From Lobosporangium transversale (Eukaryota > Mortierellomycota > Mortierellomycetes > Mortierellales > Mortierellaceae), in the NCBI RefSeq assembly GCF_002105155.1, contig NW_019028988.1, positions 496,001-560,000 of the forward strand: DNA of 64,000 nucleotides. The letters run 5' to 3'. Made by a program: the position numbers and the translations under genes. This document shows positions 20,782 through 33,032 of the stretch, piece after piece. Every line of letters begins with the position of its first letter. Within the stretch, counting starts at the first letter, position 1. The notes below the pieces were generated by a model. The model had not been told where the DNA came from, did no database searches, and saw only the letters and a program-made list of their open reading frames with translations.

Positions 20782-22862
20782 ATGACCGACGTTCATCCTG
20801 CCCCTGCTGTTGAGGACGCTACTGTTGCAGAAGTCACTGCCGCCACCAACGAGATTGCTCTTGAGGACAAGTCTGCTGAACATGTTCATGGTCCTGACTG
20901 CGACCATGACCATGAGCACGACCATGAGCAACAACAGGCTCTTGCTGGACAAAGACACGACTATGATCTTCTTGAGGTCAACGGCACTAAAGACAAGACC
21001 ACCGATCCTCTTGTCAAGGTACGCCATTCATTACTTCGCTTTTTTCATCTCTTTTTTTTTTATTAAAAAAAAAAAAAAAAAAAAAAAAAAGAATTTACTT
21101 GATCCATTGAGAGGCTCTATCGCTTATTGCTGCCTGGCATTAAAAAAAAAAAAAAAATCTAATGGTATCAATAGAAATACTTCGAGGCCAAGGAGTTATT
21201 CGCCAAGGCCAACGAGCGCTTAGACCAGATCCCAGAGGGCACTGATGCCGAGTTGATTGAGAAGCACAAGGATGAGATTGTTTCGGTTACTAAGGATCTT
21301 ATGCAAGCATTCTTGCTGGATGACAAGGCTTGCCTAATGAACCAGAGAATTCTCAAGCTTGCTGAACAGTATGAGGCTTATGTTCAGGCCAACAATCCTG
21401 AAGGCACTTCCACAGCTACTGCTGACTCTGAGGAGGAGGGTGCTGAACAGCAAACCACCGTTTACACTCGCGACTCTGTTATCTTTGGTAAGTTTACTTT
21501 CTATCTTTCTTTACCATTACTTTGGATTACATCTTCATTCATACTTTGCTCTGCTCTATAAGAAAAGCTGGGATATAAAAATGCAGGGATATGGCCTATT
21601 GCAATTTTTTACTTGATCAAAGTCCTGGTAAAAGTATTATGATTCAGATTAGACTCTTTGATCATGCTTGATCTAGTAAAAGTTGATAGTGTGGGATAAA
21701 TTGTGTCCGTGAGTTGAGGATTGTGTTGTGAGCGCTCGATTGGTCCCTGGAAGGATATAATTGATTAAAAAAATCATGGCTCTCAATCACCTTAATTTTC
21801 CAGTTTGGCAACTGGTTCATTCCTGCTCATGTTTTTATTCCCTGTTCCCTATCCCACAATGTCACACGAAGCAAAAAAAAAAAAAAAAAAAAAAAAGGTC
21901 GGTAGATTTGCTGAATATCTAATCATTTCATATTGCTTCTTTCCTGTGGTTCTAGTTATCATGATTCTCTGGAGTGGTGGACAGTATGAGCACTGCATTC
22001 AGACTTTGACCTTTGCTATCCAGGAATTTGAGCCTCTCAAGGGTCGTCTCTTGGAGCTCCGTGCAAACTGCTATATGGCTCTTCGTAACTTCAAGGTAAA
22101 CTACTGTGACAGAACATTACTGCTATTTAGCCAACAGGTGATGAAAAGCTGAGCTTATATAAACCAGAGACTCAAATATCTTTTTAATTAATTAAAATTC
22201 TTTAGGCTTGCAATGATGACTTTGAGGAGGCTTTGACTATTGAGCCTGTCAACGTCGAGAACCACTCTACCCTCGGAAACATCTTCTATGTCACCCACCA
22301 AGCTCAGGATGCTCTTCATCACTTTAAGGAGTTTGTCGCTGTCGCCCATCCTGACTCACGCACTCTTCCAAATGCCTACTATGCTCTCTCCATCTTGACT
22401 CTTCTTTCTGCGCCCTCAAACGCCACCAAGAAGAAGAGCAATCAGGCTCTTAAGCAGGCTGCTGCCCTTAAGGAGGCTCAGGAGTATTTCAAGAAGGCCC
22501 AAGAGGCTGATGTTCGCTTCAAGGAGCTCTATGGCGTCATGACTGGCTATAACGATATCAAGAGAACCGCTATCCAGGCTTTCCAGATCCGCACTGCCAC
22601 TCGTAGCGGACTCATTTCGACTGACCCTACCGCAGCTTTGTTGGAGGCTTCTGAGCTCTTGAAGAAATCATTCAAGAATCCTGGCATTTCATCGTGTGCC
22701 AACTGTGGTCGTCCCGACAACGTTGCCAACCAGGGTCGCTCTCAGGAGTTGAAGCCTAAGCCATTAATCAAATGTAACAAATGCAACAAGGTCGCCTACT
22801 GTTCAAGGCCCTGCCAGATCGCTCACTGGAATGCTACCCACAAGAACGCTTGCAAAAAGTAG
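20782..22862 (+). CDS. TPR-like protein with C-terminal MYND zinc finger
   Basis: Exons 20782-21018, 21175-21487, 21956-22095 and 22206-22862 give 448 residues. The N terminus is acidic and His-rich (HVHGPDCDHDHEHDHE), possibly metal-binding. The middle is helical with TPR-like repeats (YEHCIQTLTFAIQEFEPLKG, RLLELRANCYMALRNFKACN, NVENHSTLGNIFYVTHQAQD). The last 50 residues form a MYND finger: CANCGRP, CNKCNKVAYCSRPCQ, HWNATHKNAC, with all zinc ligands present. MYND proteins recruit proline-rich partners, and the TPR part adds protein contacts; no SET domain is present, so it is not a methyltransferase. The exon 2/3 junction gives VIF-VIMILWSGGQ, which is in frame but the least certain boundary. 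Introns 1 and 3 contain pure A-runs. Confidence 0.8.
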
Positions 22863-22871
22863 ATCCCTAAG

Positions 22872-22905
<34 letters not shown>

Positions 22906-23127
22906 CTAATGTTCCCTTTTTTTGGATCCAATTTTGAGTAATATACAGTTTTTTTTTATATACATATATACATATATTTGGTGTCTTGGTTGTGAATATA
23001 GAAACAAACGAAAAAAGACAAAAAGAGAAGCGTTCTACATACAATATGGATAGATTGAAATAAAGACTCTTATAGTAAAGGTCGTATGTTCTCGAAATGG
23101 CAGTCTATTCATGCTCACTGGGTCAAC

Positions 23128-24201
23128 TTATGCCTCATCCATCTTGAGCGACAAATGATCTTTTGCTTCCTCTACTCGTACTCGGCTTTCAGACAAGGGT
23201 GATAGTCCAGATACAGGACTTGTCGTGGATATCAAATCATTCCTTTGCTGCTGTTGCTGATCGTGATGATGGTTATGATGGTGATGAATATGATTACAGT
23301 CGAAATTGAGATCAGGGCCATGGTTAGGTTGCGAGGCTTTCTCATCCATAGATTCCTGTCCCTCTTTCTCATTGACAGAGGACATGGTCGGTGCACGTCC
23401 TTTGGTTACAAGATTCATGCGAGTGGTAGGCGTCGTTCCAACGATACCCGTGCCTCCACTTCCATAGGCTAGAGTTGTAGTTGAACTGGCATTTGAAAAT
23501 CCAGAGGTTGAGGACATGCTCATGGGTGAATTCAAGGATGTGTCGGTGAGAGCAATATTTGCAAGGCCCGAGGTTGTGGATAAATGATCCTTGGAAACTC
23601 GGAATGATGTCATCGGAAGTGCTGTTGTGCTGGTGCTCGCATTAAAGGTCGCCACAGGTGCTGTTGTTATTGAATTTGCAGGATTGGAACTTCCATTGCC
23701 GCTACCAGTGCCAGGACGAGCGCTGTCATTACCGGTTTGGGTAGAGTGATCATCAGTAGTAGGGACAACCATAAGGCCGATAGAGAGAGTGGGATCATCG
23801 ATCCAGAACATGGCAATAAAACAACAAATGACTAAAAGGACCACCTGTGTGAAGACAAAAATCCAAGAGCGGACCTTTGGGAATAGACATTGGCTGACAG
23901 AAGCAGAGAACAAGGATAGTGTTCCGAATGCGACAAACGATAAAGCGGCATGACCCCAAATATGATGGCTTGAAGGTTTTTTTTATTGTTGAAGATGGGA
24001 AAGAGAGAGTGGAAGTACAAGGAGATCAGTTTTTTTTTTTTTTTTTTTTTCAAAAGTCCCAAGAGCAAGAAGAAATAAGAGATGAACAACTTACTCGCCA
24101 AAATCAAGATAGTAAATGTTTCCTGTTGAAAAAAAAAAAAAAAAAAAAAAGCAATGTTAGTATGGATACAGTAAAGTTGACCAACAATCACAGCTACGCT
24201 G

Positions 24202-24234
<33 letters not shown>

Positions 24235-24969
24235 TCTAAAGACGGTCTTACCTTCTGCATATCTTGGTGGTGGTCGAGATAAAAAAAAAAAAAAAAAAAA
24301 AAAAAGAGCGTTAATGGTTACAGCATTGATGAATAAAGATTGTTGATTATCTACAAACAATATCCATGCATTGAACAAAGGAAATAAAAAAAAAAAAAAA
24401 AAAAAACCTACAGTACACCCCGACGATACTTTCTCGTCTTCTTTGATGACCCCTTTTGTTGTTTTTTCTGCCTGATAGGATTGTTTGCTTCTCCACCTCC
24501 TACACCTTGGTCATCCTCCTCCTCTTTTTCCTTCTCTTCATCTTTGGGAGCCAAAGGCGGTGTCCCATTTTTGGGTATCTGCTTCAAGAAGGATAGAAAG
24601 ACAGCAAGGAAAAATCCAATTGCTAATGAAATCTTGAGGGCATTGGATTGATCGTCTGTACAAGTCCTGTATGTAAATGATGTTCCTGGATAGTAGTAAC
24701 ATGTATAGTTCGCAGCTGGTGTTTGGACAATGGTTGTCACTGGCGCAGGCGTTGCACCCAATGAGAAAGAATAGGTCTCTCTAGAATATATATTTAACGT
24801 TACAATGTAAAAAGCTGTAAAAATAAGGAACGATAGCTAACAAGGTAAATGTCCCCACCAACGGAATTGAAGCAAAGAAGCAAACTTACAGAGCGGTGTA
24901 GATGACATAGGACCCCAATGGCATGTAGTTTGCCAAACGAGTGATGGCTGAAACGATCTTAATATCCAT
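23128..24969 (-). CDS. Multipass membrane protein built with four microexons
   Basis: In transcription order the exons are 24969-24890, 24780-24419, 24350-24322 (29 bases), 24262-24252 (11), 24198-24182 (17), 24122-24095 (28) and 23968-23128; they sum to 455 codons with no stop. The rebuilt core reads DNQQSLFINAICRSVAVIVG then NIYYLDFGDHHIWGHAALSF. There are about six hydrophobic segments, including LPLGSYVIYTAL at the start, ALKISLAIGFFLAVFLSFLK, and WIFVFTQVVLLVICCFIAMF near the end. A Lys/Glu-rich loop and a long Ser/Thr/His-rich tail (HHHHNHHHDQQQQQ) follow. The topology recalls the Frag1/DRAM/Sfk1 family, but I am not sure of it. Introns between the microexons are 53-126 bases with long T-tracts on the coding strand. 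Confidence 0.7.
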
Positions 24970-25586
24970 TTCAATTTTGCCTCCAAACGACTACTATGAT
25001 TATTCAGAAACAACGAGAAGAGTGAGTAACCTAGTGATAGTTGTGGAAGCGGTGGATGGACTTATTATGGAATAATAAAGGGCATTACTTTTAACAAAAA
25101 AAAAAAAAAAAAAAAAAAAAGGAAAGAAGGAAGGAAAAAGAAGAGCATTGACTTTCCAACCTGGTCATCTGGTGGGTGGGGGTGATTAAGGATGCCCCTG
25201 AGATTTTCTTGAAAAGTATGAACAACACATTCAGGAACACATGTCACCATGCACAAGTCATTAAGGATATTACAGATTTACTGCCCCCCCTTTTTCTCTT
25301 ATTCATTGCTCGCTGCAATATGCTTGTCAAAGTTTATTTCTTAAAAACAAATGGACGCGTTGAATCTAGATTTTTTCTACTAAAACAGTTTATGTTCTCT
25401 TTCAACACTCATGATTCATCCACTTTCTAAGTTACATTTTACAGCAACCATTTCAAACAAATAAACAAATAAGCAAAAAAAAAAAAAAAAAAAAAAAACA
25501 CCCAACATCGTTTTTTAAGCAGTCTGTAAAAATATAAAACCAATATATGAGTGAAACGCTATTAATGAAAAAAAAGAACATGTTTA
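24970..25586. other. Spacer between two minus-strand genes
   Basis: This is the upstream region of the microexon gene and the downstream region of the NIPA gene. It has A-runs at 25097-25120 and 25476-25498 and no protein-like frame. Confidence 0.45.
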
Positions 25587-28500
25587 TTATGAGCGCGAGC
25601 TAGAGTCCTTGTCCTTCTTAAAAACATTCAACTTCCTTCTTGGTCTGTTGACACCATCGCTCGTATTCGAACTTGCGCCTGTGCCAGTATTTTTTACACC
25701 TGTCGGTTGCATCTGCACGCTTTGGGGACCTGGCTCATTTGTCAATGACTCATGTTTCTTTTTCTTCCACAGGCTTTGTTGTTGTTGTTGTTGCTGTTGC
25801 AAAAATGAAAAAGATTCCTCAGGTAGCTGTGAAGGAGGTAATGGCGGTAAAGATGCAGGGCTAGGGTCCGTTGAAGGCGATTTTAATGTTTGGAAAGCAT
25901 ATTCTGATCCTTGCGCATGATTCGTAGAAGGGCTTGAGCTCAATATGGCTCCTACAAGATACTTGGCTGTAGATGTAGCTTTAGGTGTAGATGAAGTCTC
26001 AGAGTCCAATGATTGTGATACATCTGCTACAAAACCAAGCTCGCTAGCCGAAGCTGGATGATATACAGGACGATCATCGCTGCGCCTTGGAACCGCCACT
26101 CCACTTGAAGGTACATTTGTATTTGCTGTCGCTACTGCATGCATGTCTAGAGAACTTTTGCTTTGTGAAGATACCGGTCCATTCTTAGTCTGTTCTTTGG
26201 GCATAAGAGGTATGGACTCCTTTCTCCGATGATTCTTGTTAAACGGATCTTGTGAGACAGAGCGTTCTTGTAGATGAGATGCTTGGTACCTTGGATCATT
26301 TGCCAAGCCTGCGTTGCTCAATCGTGCAAAATGCATAGGTGTTGGTGTGGATTGCAGGGATGTCCCATAATTATTCATATCGTACTGAGCCAGCGATGTA
26401 CTAGAAGGACGTGCGGTTATGGATGGTAATGGAAAACCTCCGCTACAAGCTGAGCTTGCGCGCGATCCAAGTGGCGGCCGTTGTGAAGGGAGTTGAACCT
26501 GGCCAAGACTCTGAATGCTGTCACGACGCTCTTCATTCCTGCGGGCATTAGGATACATTGTTTCTATTGGAAGTGTGTAAAGGTATATAGCATTGGTTAT
26601 CACGTATTCCATATACACAAAAAAAAAAAAAAAAAAAAAAATTATTATTATTCTCACATACCTAAGCTGAGGAGAGCAGTGTGATGAGTGCCGACGGCTG
26701 ATCCTACGGTCGCAAGAGCATTATGTACACTGCTTGCAATGGATGAAATTTGGTCTTTTGTCCCAGAGCCTGATTGCCTTGATGACGGGCCCAACAATGG
26801 AGTTCGGTCAGTTTGTCCCAAGGACGATTCTCCACCGCCTCCGATTCCATATCCTATTGTACGATTGGATGGTGGTTGAGGGATCGCATATCCTCTTGTA
26901 GCACTCGAGATTGAGCCTCTGCCTTGTCCTTGCCCTACTAATCCCTGTTCCATGAGTGATTCCGATCTGCCATTGACTTCCGTAGAGTATGTTGCTCTCC
27001 CTGTAGCATATGAGTCAATCGAAGTTCGAGGATTAACAGGTATAGCAAAATGCGTTTGAGAAGCCAACGCCCACTCATGCGCATCCACAACAGCTGGTGC
27101 TGTAGGTTGATCGTCTATACCCCGATGTGATGTAATAAAATAGACTCCCAGGAAGGTCATACAGCATCCGGTTAAAAAGTTGAATGCCTTGTTAAAATCC
27201 ATTTCGTCAAAATCATTATACAGAATCCCTGATCCAATGATAGCACTGGTGGTGAATAAGACAAACTGTGTAGGGATCACTTGCTATATAGATCATAATA
27301 TAGAGTTGATTGAAGCGACGTTATTAATGTTAATGATCCGAGGAATTTCCAGCTAGTTCCTTGATGCTTACAGTGCACATTGCATGAGCGACACTTACAG
27401 TTGAATCAAATCGCTGGAGAGACTTATTTAAAAATTTGATTTGCAGTACTGCCGTCGACACCATGACAAAAACCAGCAGATAAGCGATCGGATAAGTAAA
27501 CATCTTATAAAATGATAGACTGACTAAGGAAGAAACGCCTTTGGTCGCCAAAACTGTATAACCGCCTACAATAGTGGATCACCCATTCATTTGAAATATT
27601 GGTCAGAAACAAACTCTTCAGTACATAAAATTATTTTTTATCCTTGACAGTCTTGCCTCTCTGATTTGATTATTAACTTGTCGGTTGATTCATTTTCTTA
27701 CCAAAGATAGCGACGATACCGAGATCAATAACAATGTATTCACTTCCAATAGTATCCGATAGCGATGCAAGCACGCCCACCAGGATGCAACATAGAACAA
27801 AGTACACGATGAACCTTGTCTGAAGCAACGCTGCAACGAGAGACTCAGGAGTTAACTATTTAAAAAAGCACAGGACGGATAATTGATTAGTTGACTGTAA
27901 GTCATTAAATGGCTGCAACAGATATTCCAAATGTGGCAGTCCATGAAATGTACTTTGCCATCATAGCTGAAAATCTCAGCTGTCAGCTGTCTTCCTTGGT
28001 ATCTTTTTTCCCTTTTTTTTTTTTTTTTTGCTTAGATTTGTCATGTTAACTAATCCATTATTTTTGCCTTTGCTGTCAACATTGCTGTTAACATTGCTGT
28101 TGTTTATGTATACTTTTCCTGTTGTTGTCGTTAGCATCGATACAACCTTCTATCATTGTCAGTTGGGTGTCGTACCTTAACCTCACTCTCCTTCGAGTTA
28201 ATCACAACCACTATTGTACCAATGACAGCAATTATAATTCCAACGAGATCGCGTCTGCGGAAGGGCTCTTTCAACATAAGCGGCGCGAGGATCACATTGC
28301 TCACTAGTGCGACTGTTCCCAATGGTGCTACAATGGAAGCTTGCGCATATCCATATGCTAGAAAATTCCCGCATTCTCCCAATATCATTAGCGTCATGCC
28401 CAGCCACCATGCCTTAGATCGCAGGTATAGTGTATCCGATGCTGTATCTGAATTGTAAAACTCATCGAGTCCTTCAGGACGAGTATGTAGAGCAGTTAAT

Positions 28501-29298
28501 GCAGGCGCAGTGGTATCGTTCTGACCCATATCGCCGCCATGGTTAATATGGCCGTTGCGATGAAAGTTGTGAAGACTACTCTGCCGACTGGACTGACTGC
28601 TAGAATAACTGAAAGTGTCTGCCTCTTCTTCATCTTGGCCATGATCATTTCCATCATCATGGTAGCCTTGTTTTCTGGTGCTACGATTCAATACACTAGC
28701 TGTGGACGCAGTATTTTGTTGATAATGTCGGGCATCGTACTGAGTACCAATGGATTCCTCTTCAGGGTCTATATGCAAGCTTTTAGCGCTCTTAGTGGGA
28801 GTCAAAACGACATTGGGTTGAAGTTGGTTATGTGCGTACTTTTGTATATTCAGTGCAACTGATATTAGAATCTGGTTCAGATGAGATGTAGAAGCATTCA
28901 GAAAGGTCGTGAAGAGTTTAAGAATAAGACAAGTAGAGTGAGGGTAAGGAGTTAGATTATTTGCGTGATTTCAGAAAAGGAAATCCTGCAAACACAATCC
29001 AAGACAATAATAAAAAGGAAAAAGGGGAGTGTCAAAGCAAATCAATTGAATACATGCTAAGCAACTTACATTGCCAACAATTGCGATAATGACGCCAATA
29101 TACGAACGGACCTAGCAATGGAAACGACGAGAATCAAGGTCACATTTAGCAGACAGCAACGTAAAAAAAAATTTAGGGACCAACCTGAATGGAATGCCAA
29201 AAATGTAATTCAATCCAGATTTGAAAGATCTGGCACAAAATGACTATGCATACATTAATTTCCGGAAAGTCCTCAATTGGCCACATTCCTGTTAACAT
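25587..29298 (-). CDS. NIPA-family magnesium transporter
   Basis: Seven exons in transcription order (29298-29185, 29111-29070, 28871-28176, 27855-27702, 27565-27399, 27283-26662, 26563-25587) give about 923 residues; an in-frame ATG at 29286 would shorten it by four. Family hallmarks are SYIGVIIAIVGNILISVALN plus IQKYAH, SKAWWLGMTLMILGECGNFL, AYGYAQASIVAPLGTVALVS, LMLKEPFRRRDLVGI, LGIVAIFGGYTVLATKGVSS and FDSTQVIPTQFVLFTTSAII. These make the usual nine-helix DUF803/NIPA fold of Mg2+ transporters. A 120-residue disordered loop lies between helices 1 and 2, and a tail of more than 450 Ser/Pro-rich residues with a polyglutamine run follows; most NIPA proteins are 330-450 residues. The tail is probably cytoplasmic and regulatory, which is inference. 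Mg2+ specificity is assumed from the family. Confidence 0.9.
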
Positions 29299-30068
29299 CT
29301 TTAGACTATGTATTATATAATAATATTAAAAGTGATATACAGAAGGAGTATAAAAGAAAGAGAGAGGAGAGAGGACAGAGGAGAGAGAGGAGAGTGAGAG
29401 GAGAGTGAGAGGAGAGTGAGAGGAGAGTGACAGGGATGAAAGTCGAAAATGGAAACGTTATGTTGGGTATAGTTGCATGAGAGGAACGGTGCGAGCGAGA
29501 GTAAAAGGGTGAGGAATGAGGAAAAAGAGAAGGAAGCATTCAGCCTACATTCATACAAAAAAAAAAAAAAAAAAACATTCGTCCCTGTCTTTTTTTTTCT
29601 TTTTCGGTGTGTCCCAAAGTGGCCGAGTACCTTATTTACTCCAACGAGCTCAGATCCGTTTTTAAGGTTACTAACAAACAAGATGATTATCTACAGCAAG
29701 GAGGCTCAGGAAATACTCTCTGCCGAGGGAAGGAGTCTGATTGTTAGAAAAACAGCTTCGCCAGAAACTTGCAGATGATAGTAACGATGTTATCGGGTCA
29801 CAGGGTTATTACAGTCCAACTATTGTCATCCCTTGGTAAAAGCTCAGCTTACTATGGCCAATTTTATCCTGTTTGAGATCGACGGCGCCCTGACATCGGT
29901 TTGGTAAGCCTTTTTAGTGCAACAATTAAAACAATCTGAAATGCCCATTTTTGAGTTGATTGGCTTGTACGCTCGCCGCTACAAATCAGCAATTGAAGTT
30001 ATGCTTATTTATTACATGCCTCTATTCAAGTGTTTGGCTGTGGTTCAAATGGAACATGCTAAAGAAAC
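29299..30068. other. Spacer with GA-rich repeat and A-run
   Basis: This lies between the NIPA start and the end of the ATP synthase subunit K gene. It contains the 11-bp tandem repeat listed separately, an A-run at 29558-29575 and purine-rich DNA. The frames crossing it are low complexity and I see no gene. Confidence 0.5.
29385..29428. repeat. 11-bp tandem repeat, four exact copies
   Basis: The unit GAGAGGAGAGT occurs four times without error, flanked by more degenerate GA-rich sequence. It lies upstream of the NIPA gene and is a polypurine/polypyrimidine tract. Confidence 0.9.
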
Positions 30069-30783
30069 TTAGACGTTGTGAGTATGGTCTTCTTCAGCAG
30101 CCTTGAGGAACTCATGGATAAAGGCATCTTCATCCTGAGAAGAAGCAGGAACGACATTGACAGCTGCAGCATCCTTCTTGGTGAACTTTGAGACAGCAAT
30201 AGGAGTAGCAATAGCAGCATAGGTGGCAAGAGCCAGCTATGAGCAATACAATAAGGACAATGATAAACGAAAGGACAACTGTTAGATCATTTGTTTGTTT
30301 GTCATGTAGAAATTATTTTGGCTTTTGATGTCTCTATTTTATGAATCACTAATACTTCTGCTCTATACACGTGCATTAATCCATTATTAATATTGACGTT
30401 GAGTGGTGGCATGAAACTGAGTTCTGCATATGGTCTCTCTTCCTGGCTGGGAGTGAAGTACTCTGTTCCGAAGTTATGTATTCTCTGAAATGAATACATC
30501 TGTAAACATGGATCACGATTTTAGCCAGTATAGACGTCGACAGCTCCATTCGATTGACTGTGTATTTGCATGCTTTAAATAGTCGCGAGAAGTCATTGAA
30601 TCAGCCAAAAAGGGTTGTGGTAACTACTTGATGTCCTTCATATGATCTGATTTACTGAATTGGATGGTCTGAACATGTATACATGAGGTTGTTATTATTG
30701 TTGCTATTGTTAATGATGAAACTACAAAAGTATACCTTGTAGGTGGGGATGGCTCTGCCAAAGACAATGTACTCAGCTCCCAT
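30069..30783 (-). CDS. ATP19: Mitochondrial F1Fo ATP synthase subunit K (Atp19)
   Basis: Two exons, 30783-30736 and 30236-30069, separated by a 499-bp intron (GTATAC...ATAG), give 71 residues, close to yeast Atp19 (68). The start MGAEYIVFGRAIPTYKLALA matches the conserved MGAxY..xGKAIPxHQLA pattern of the family. One membrane helix (LALATYAAIATPIAV) follows, then a Lys-rich stretch and an acidic end (DEDAFIHEFLKAAEEDHTHN), in the place of the yeast DEEKFIENYLKKH segment. Subunit K (DAPIT in animals) sits in the inner mitochondrial membrane at the Fo dimer interface and supports dimer stability. It is too short to be found by a long-frame search, and the intron is seven times as long as exon 1. 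Confidence 0.88.
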
Positions 30784-32039
30784 AATGTATCGGATGTCAA
30801 ATAACGAATGCGGGTTGAGGAAGTCAAAGAGGAGGATGCTGGCAATGAAGTTCACACTGCCAAATCGAGTGTAGCACAATTTTGGCCCAAAAACCAAGAG
30901 GTCAGCTGACTTTCTGCTGTCATTGTATGGATTACATTCCTCTATTATTTGCTCTACCACTCACAGGCCCATAAATACCTCACATTCTTCGGATGTTCGA
31001 GGACTGGCCTCTTCTCTCTCCTTTCTTCCTCTGGACAAGAACGACTGCACTAGTAACATTTGCCGGCTTAAAAATATCTTAGCTGCAAAATTGTCGAAGT
31101 GCAGAATGGAGAAGACAATGGAGTATCATAGAATAACAGGCTACCTAAAAGATTGGATATCATATCAAAGTCTCTCTTTATCTCTTTTTCTTTCTTTTTT
31201 TTTTTTTTTTTTGAAAAGATCCCAAGGTCATGATCCGGGGCTACGTTACTTAGGACACAGGGAAGCGGAGAAAAGAGCATTGCTGATGAACTTTTTGCAG
31301 GTAAGTCTAGAGCGCGACCCATTTAGAAGAAAGTAACGAGAGAATCACTCTCTACATTTTTTTTTTAAAAAAAAGACAGTGCAAGAGCTTTTGTTATGTC
31401 ATTTGGCATCAAGTGCTTAACATCGAGTTCTCGTTAATAGCAGTTATAGCATCATTATATTTTTTAAAAAAAAAAAGAAAAAGAAAAAAGATAAAGAGTA
31501 CATGTCCATGGCGCACTATATAGGGGTGATCTGGCGGTTGCATCCCACCTGGTTCCTACCATTATCGAGCTTTGACAACATTCCTCTATTAATCTTTTTA
31601 ACGTTAGGAAGCATGTTGAATAATGACTGTAATACACATTAGTCCCTAGTACTATGAGTGCTCACCCATTCTTTGGTGGTACGGAACTCTGCTGGAAGCG
31701 CGTGAGAAGTCAGGGGGAAAAGTCTTTATATAATTGTATGCGTTTAATCCTTTATTCTTTGGTCGCCCCTTTTGTCAAGTTGGAAATTTGCTTTTCTTTT
31801 AGAGTACAGGCATCAATCATGTAGTCAATACCTTAATACTGTGAGATACCCGACAAATTTTGTAACACTGCTGTGCCGCCCACTCTTTATTACAATGCTG
31901 ATACGCTGACATACAAAACATTAAAACAGCAGGACCACGTCTTTCTCAGGATCTTCTTTTTAAGGTTACAGCTCCACTCATGACAAAGAATCGTAAATGT
32001 TCTTACCGCGTAACCAACAAACATTGTTGGACTAGTCTT

Positions 32040-32049
32040 GTCACGTGAC
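32040..32049. promoter_or_regulatory. GTCACGTGAC palindrome, Cbf1/USF-type site
   Basis: This ten-base palindrome contains the CACGTG bHLH core with symmetric GT/AC flanks, like the yeast CDEI/Cbf1 consensus. It lies 100 bases before the IMP1 start codon. Binding is inferred from the motif only. Confidence 0.5.
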
Positions 32050-32080
32050 TACACCCCACAGCATGACGTGTTTCAGAAAT

Positions 32081-32110
32081 GACACTGAAGCAATGCATTG
32101 CTTCAGTGTC
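32081..32110. repeat. Perfect 30-bp palindrome
   Basis: GACACTGAAGCAATG is followed at once by its exact reverse complement CATTGCTTCAGTGTC, with no spacer. The dyad ends 38 bases before the IMP1 ATG. It could form a cruciform in DNA, a hairpin if it is in the 5' UTR, or bind a dimeric protein. Confidence 0.9.
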
Positions 32111-32148
32111 TTCATTGTTGTACTTTCCTCCCCATAAATCTGATCCCA

Positions 32149-32986
32149 ATGTCGCGATATCTCCGGAGCACGGCACTGGTGGTTCAGGTAGCCTGTGGGA
32201 TACAGTTATTTAATGAAAATATTGCCGAATTCACCTGGGTATGATTTCTCCTTTCTCTCCTTACTTCTCTTAATGAGTGCGTACAAATTACTCTGATGTC
32301 CACCATTTTCATTGACCCAAACTCCGTTTTTATTCTTTTTCTTGAAATGAACAAACTATAATTATCGATTACTATCCTCATTTTCATGCTCACATGTCCT
32401 TGTCTGTCCTTTTTTTTTTTTTTTTCGTTTGAATTTTGTTCGCCATTTGGTATGTTGGATATAATAGTGTTTTGGCCCGTCAATGCTTCCTACACTAAAC
32501 ATGACGGGAGATATTGTCGCATATGAGCATCTGACCCAACGGTTCTCAAAGCTCGATACAGGAGATCTCGTTGTAGCTGTCTCTCCACTGGATCCATCAA
32601 AACTAGTTTGTAAACGCATCATTGGTGTGCCAGGAGATAAGGTCTGCATCAACCCTGTATCTTTGCACCGGCAGTATATTACTGTAAGTCACTTACAAAC
32701 AATCGTCCTAATCCACTCGGGTTGCCTGTGGTCTTTTTGTATCAACTGTAGATTCTTTTTTTTTTTTTTTTTTGAAAAAAAAAATCGGTCTGGTTTTGTT
32801 TGGTCCTAACGGACACGTATCTCTTTCCGAAATCCTATTTAGGTTCCTCCGGGGCACTATTGGTTGATGGGTGATAACCTTAACAATTCGACTGATTCGC
32901 GCGTCTATGGCCCTGTTAGTGGAGGATTGATCCTTGGCCGTGTCTTTGCAAGAGTAAGAAAAAATATCTTTACAGCAATGAGCGTA

Positions 32987-33032
<46 letters not shown>

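Larger units (their letters stand above)
30784..32148. promoter_or_regulatory. Divergent intergenic region, ATP19 and IMP1
   Basis: Two mitochondrial genes diverge from this 1.4-kb space. It has T-run and A-run patches near 31196-31213 and 31465-31490. Close to IMP1 lies the palindromic motif GTCACGTGAC (32040-32049) and a 30-bp perfect inverted repeat (listed separately). No gene is seen. Confidence 0.5.

Noticed and set aside
24157-24378. Minus-strand open frames full of phenylalanine
   Set aside because: They are translations of T-run introns between the microexons.
29385-29428. Tandem array considered as a CRISPR-like repeat
   Set aside because: Units are contiguous 11-mers with no spacers, in a eukaryotic genome; it is a simple minisatellite.
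30923-31336. Plus-strand open frame of 137 codons upstream of IMP1
   Set aside because: It crosses a T-run, has no recognisable motif and lies in the ATP19/IMP1 spacer; no splice link to either gene.
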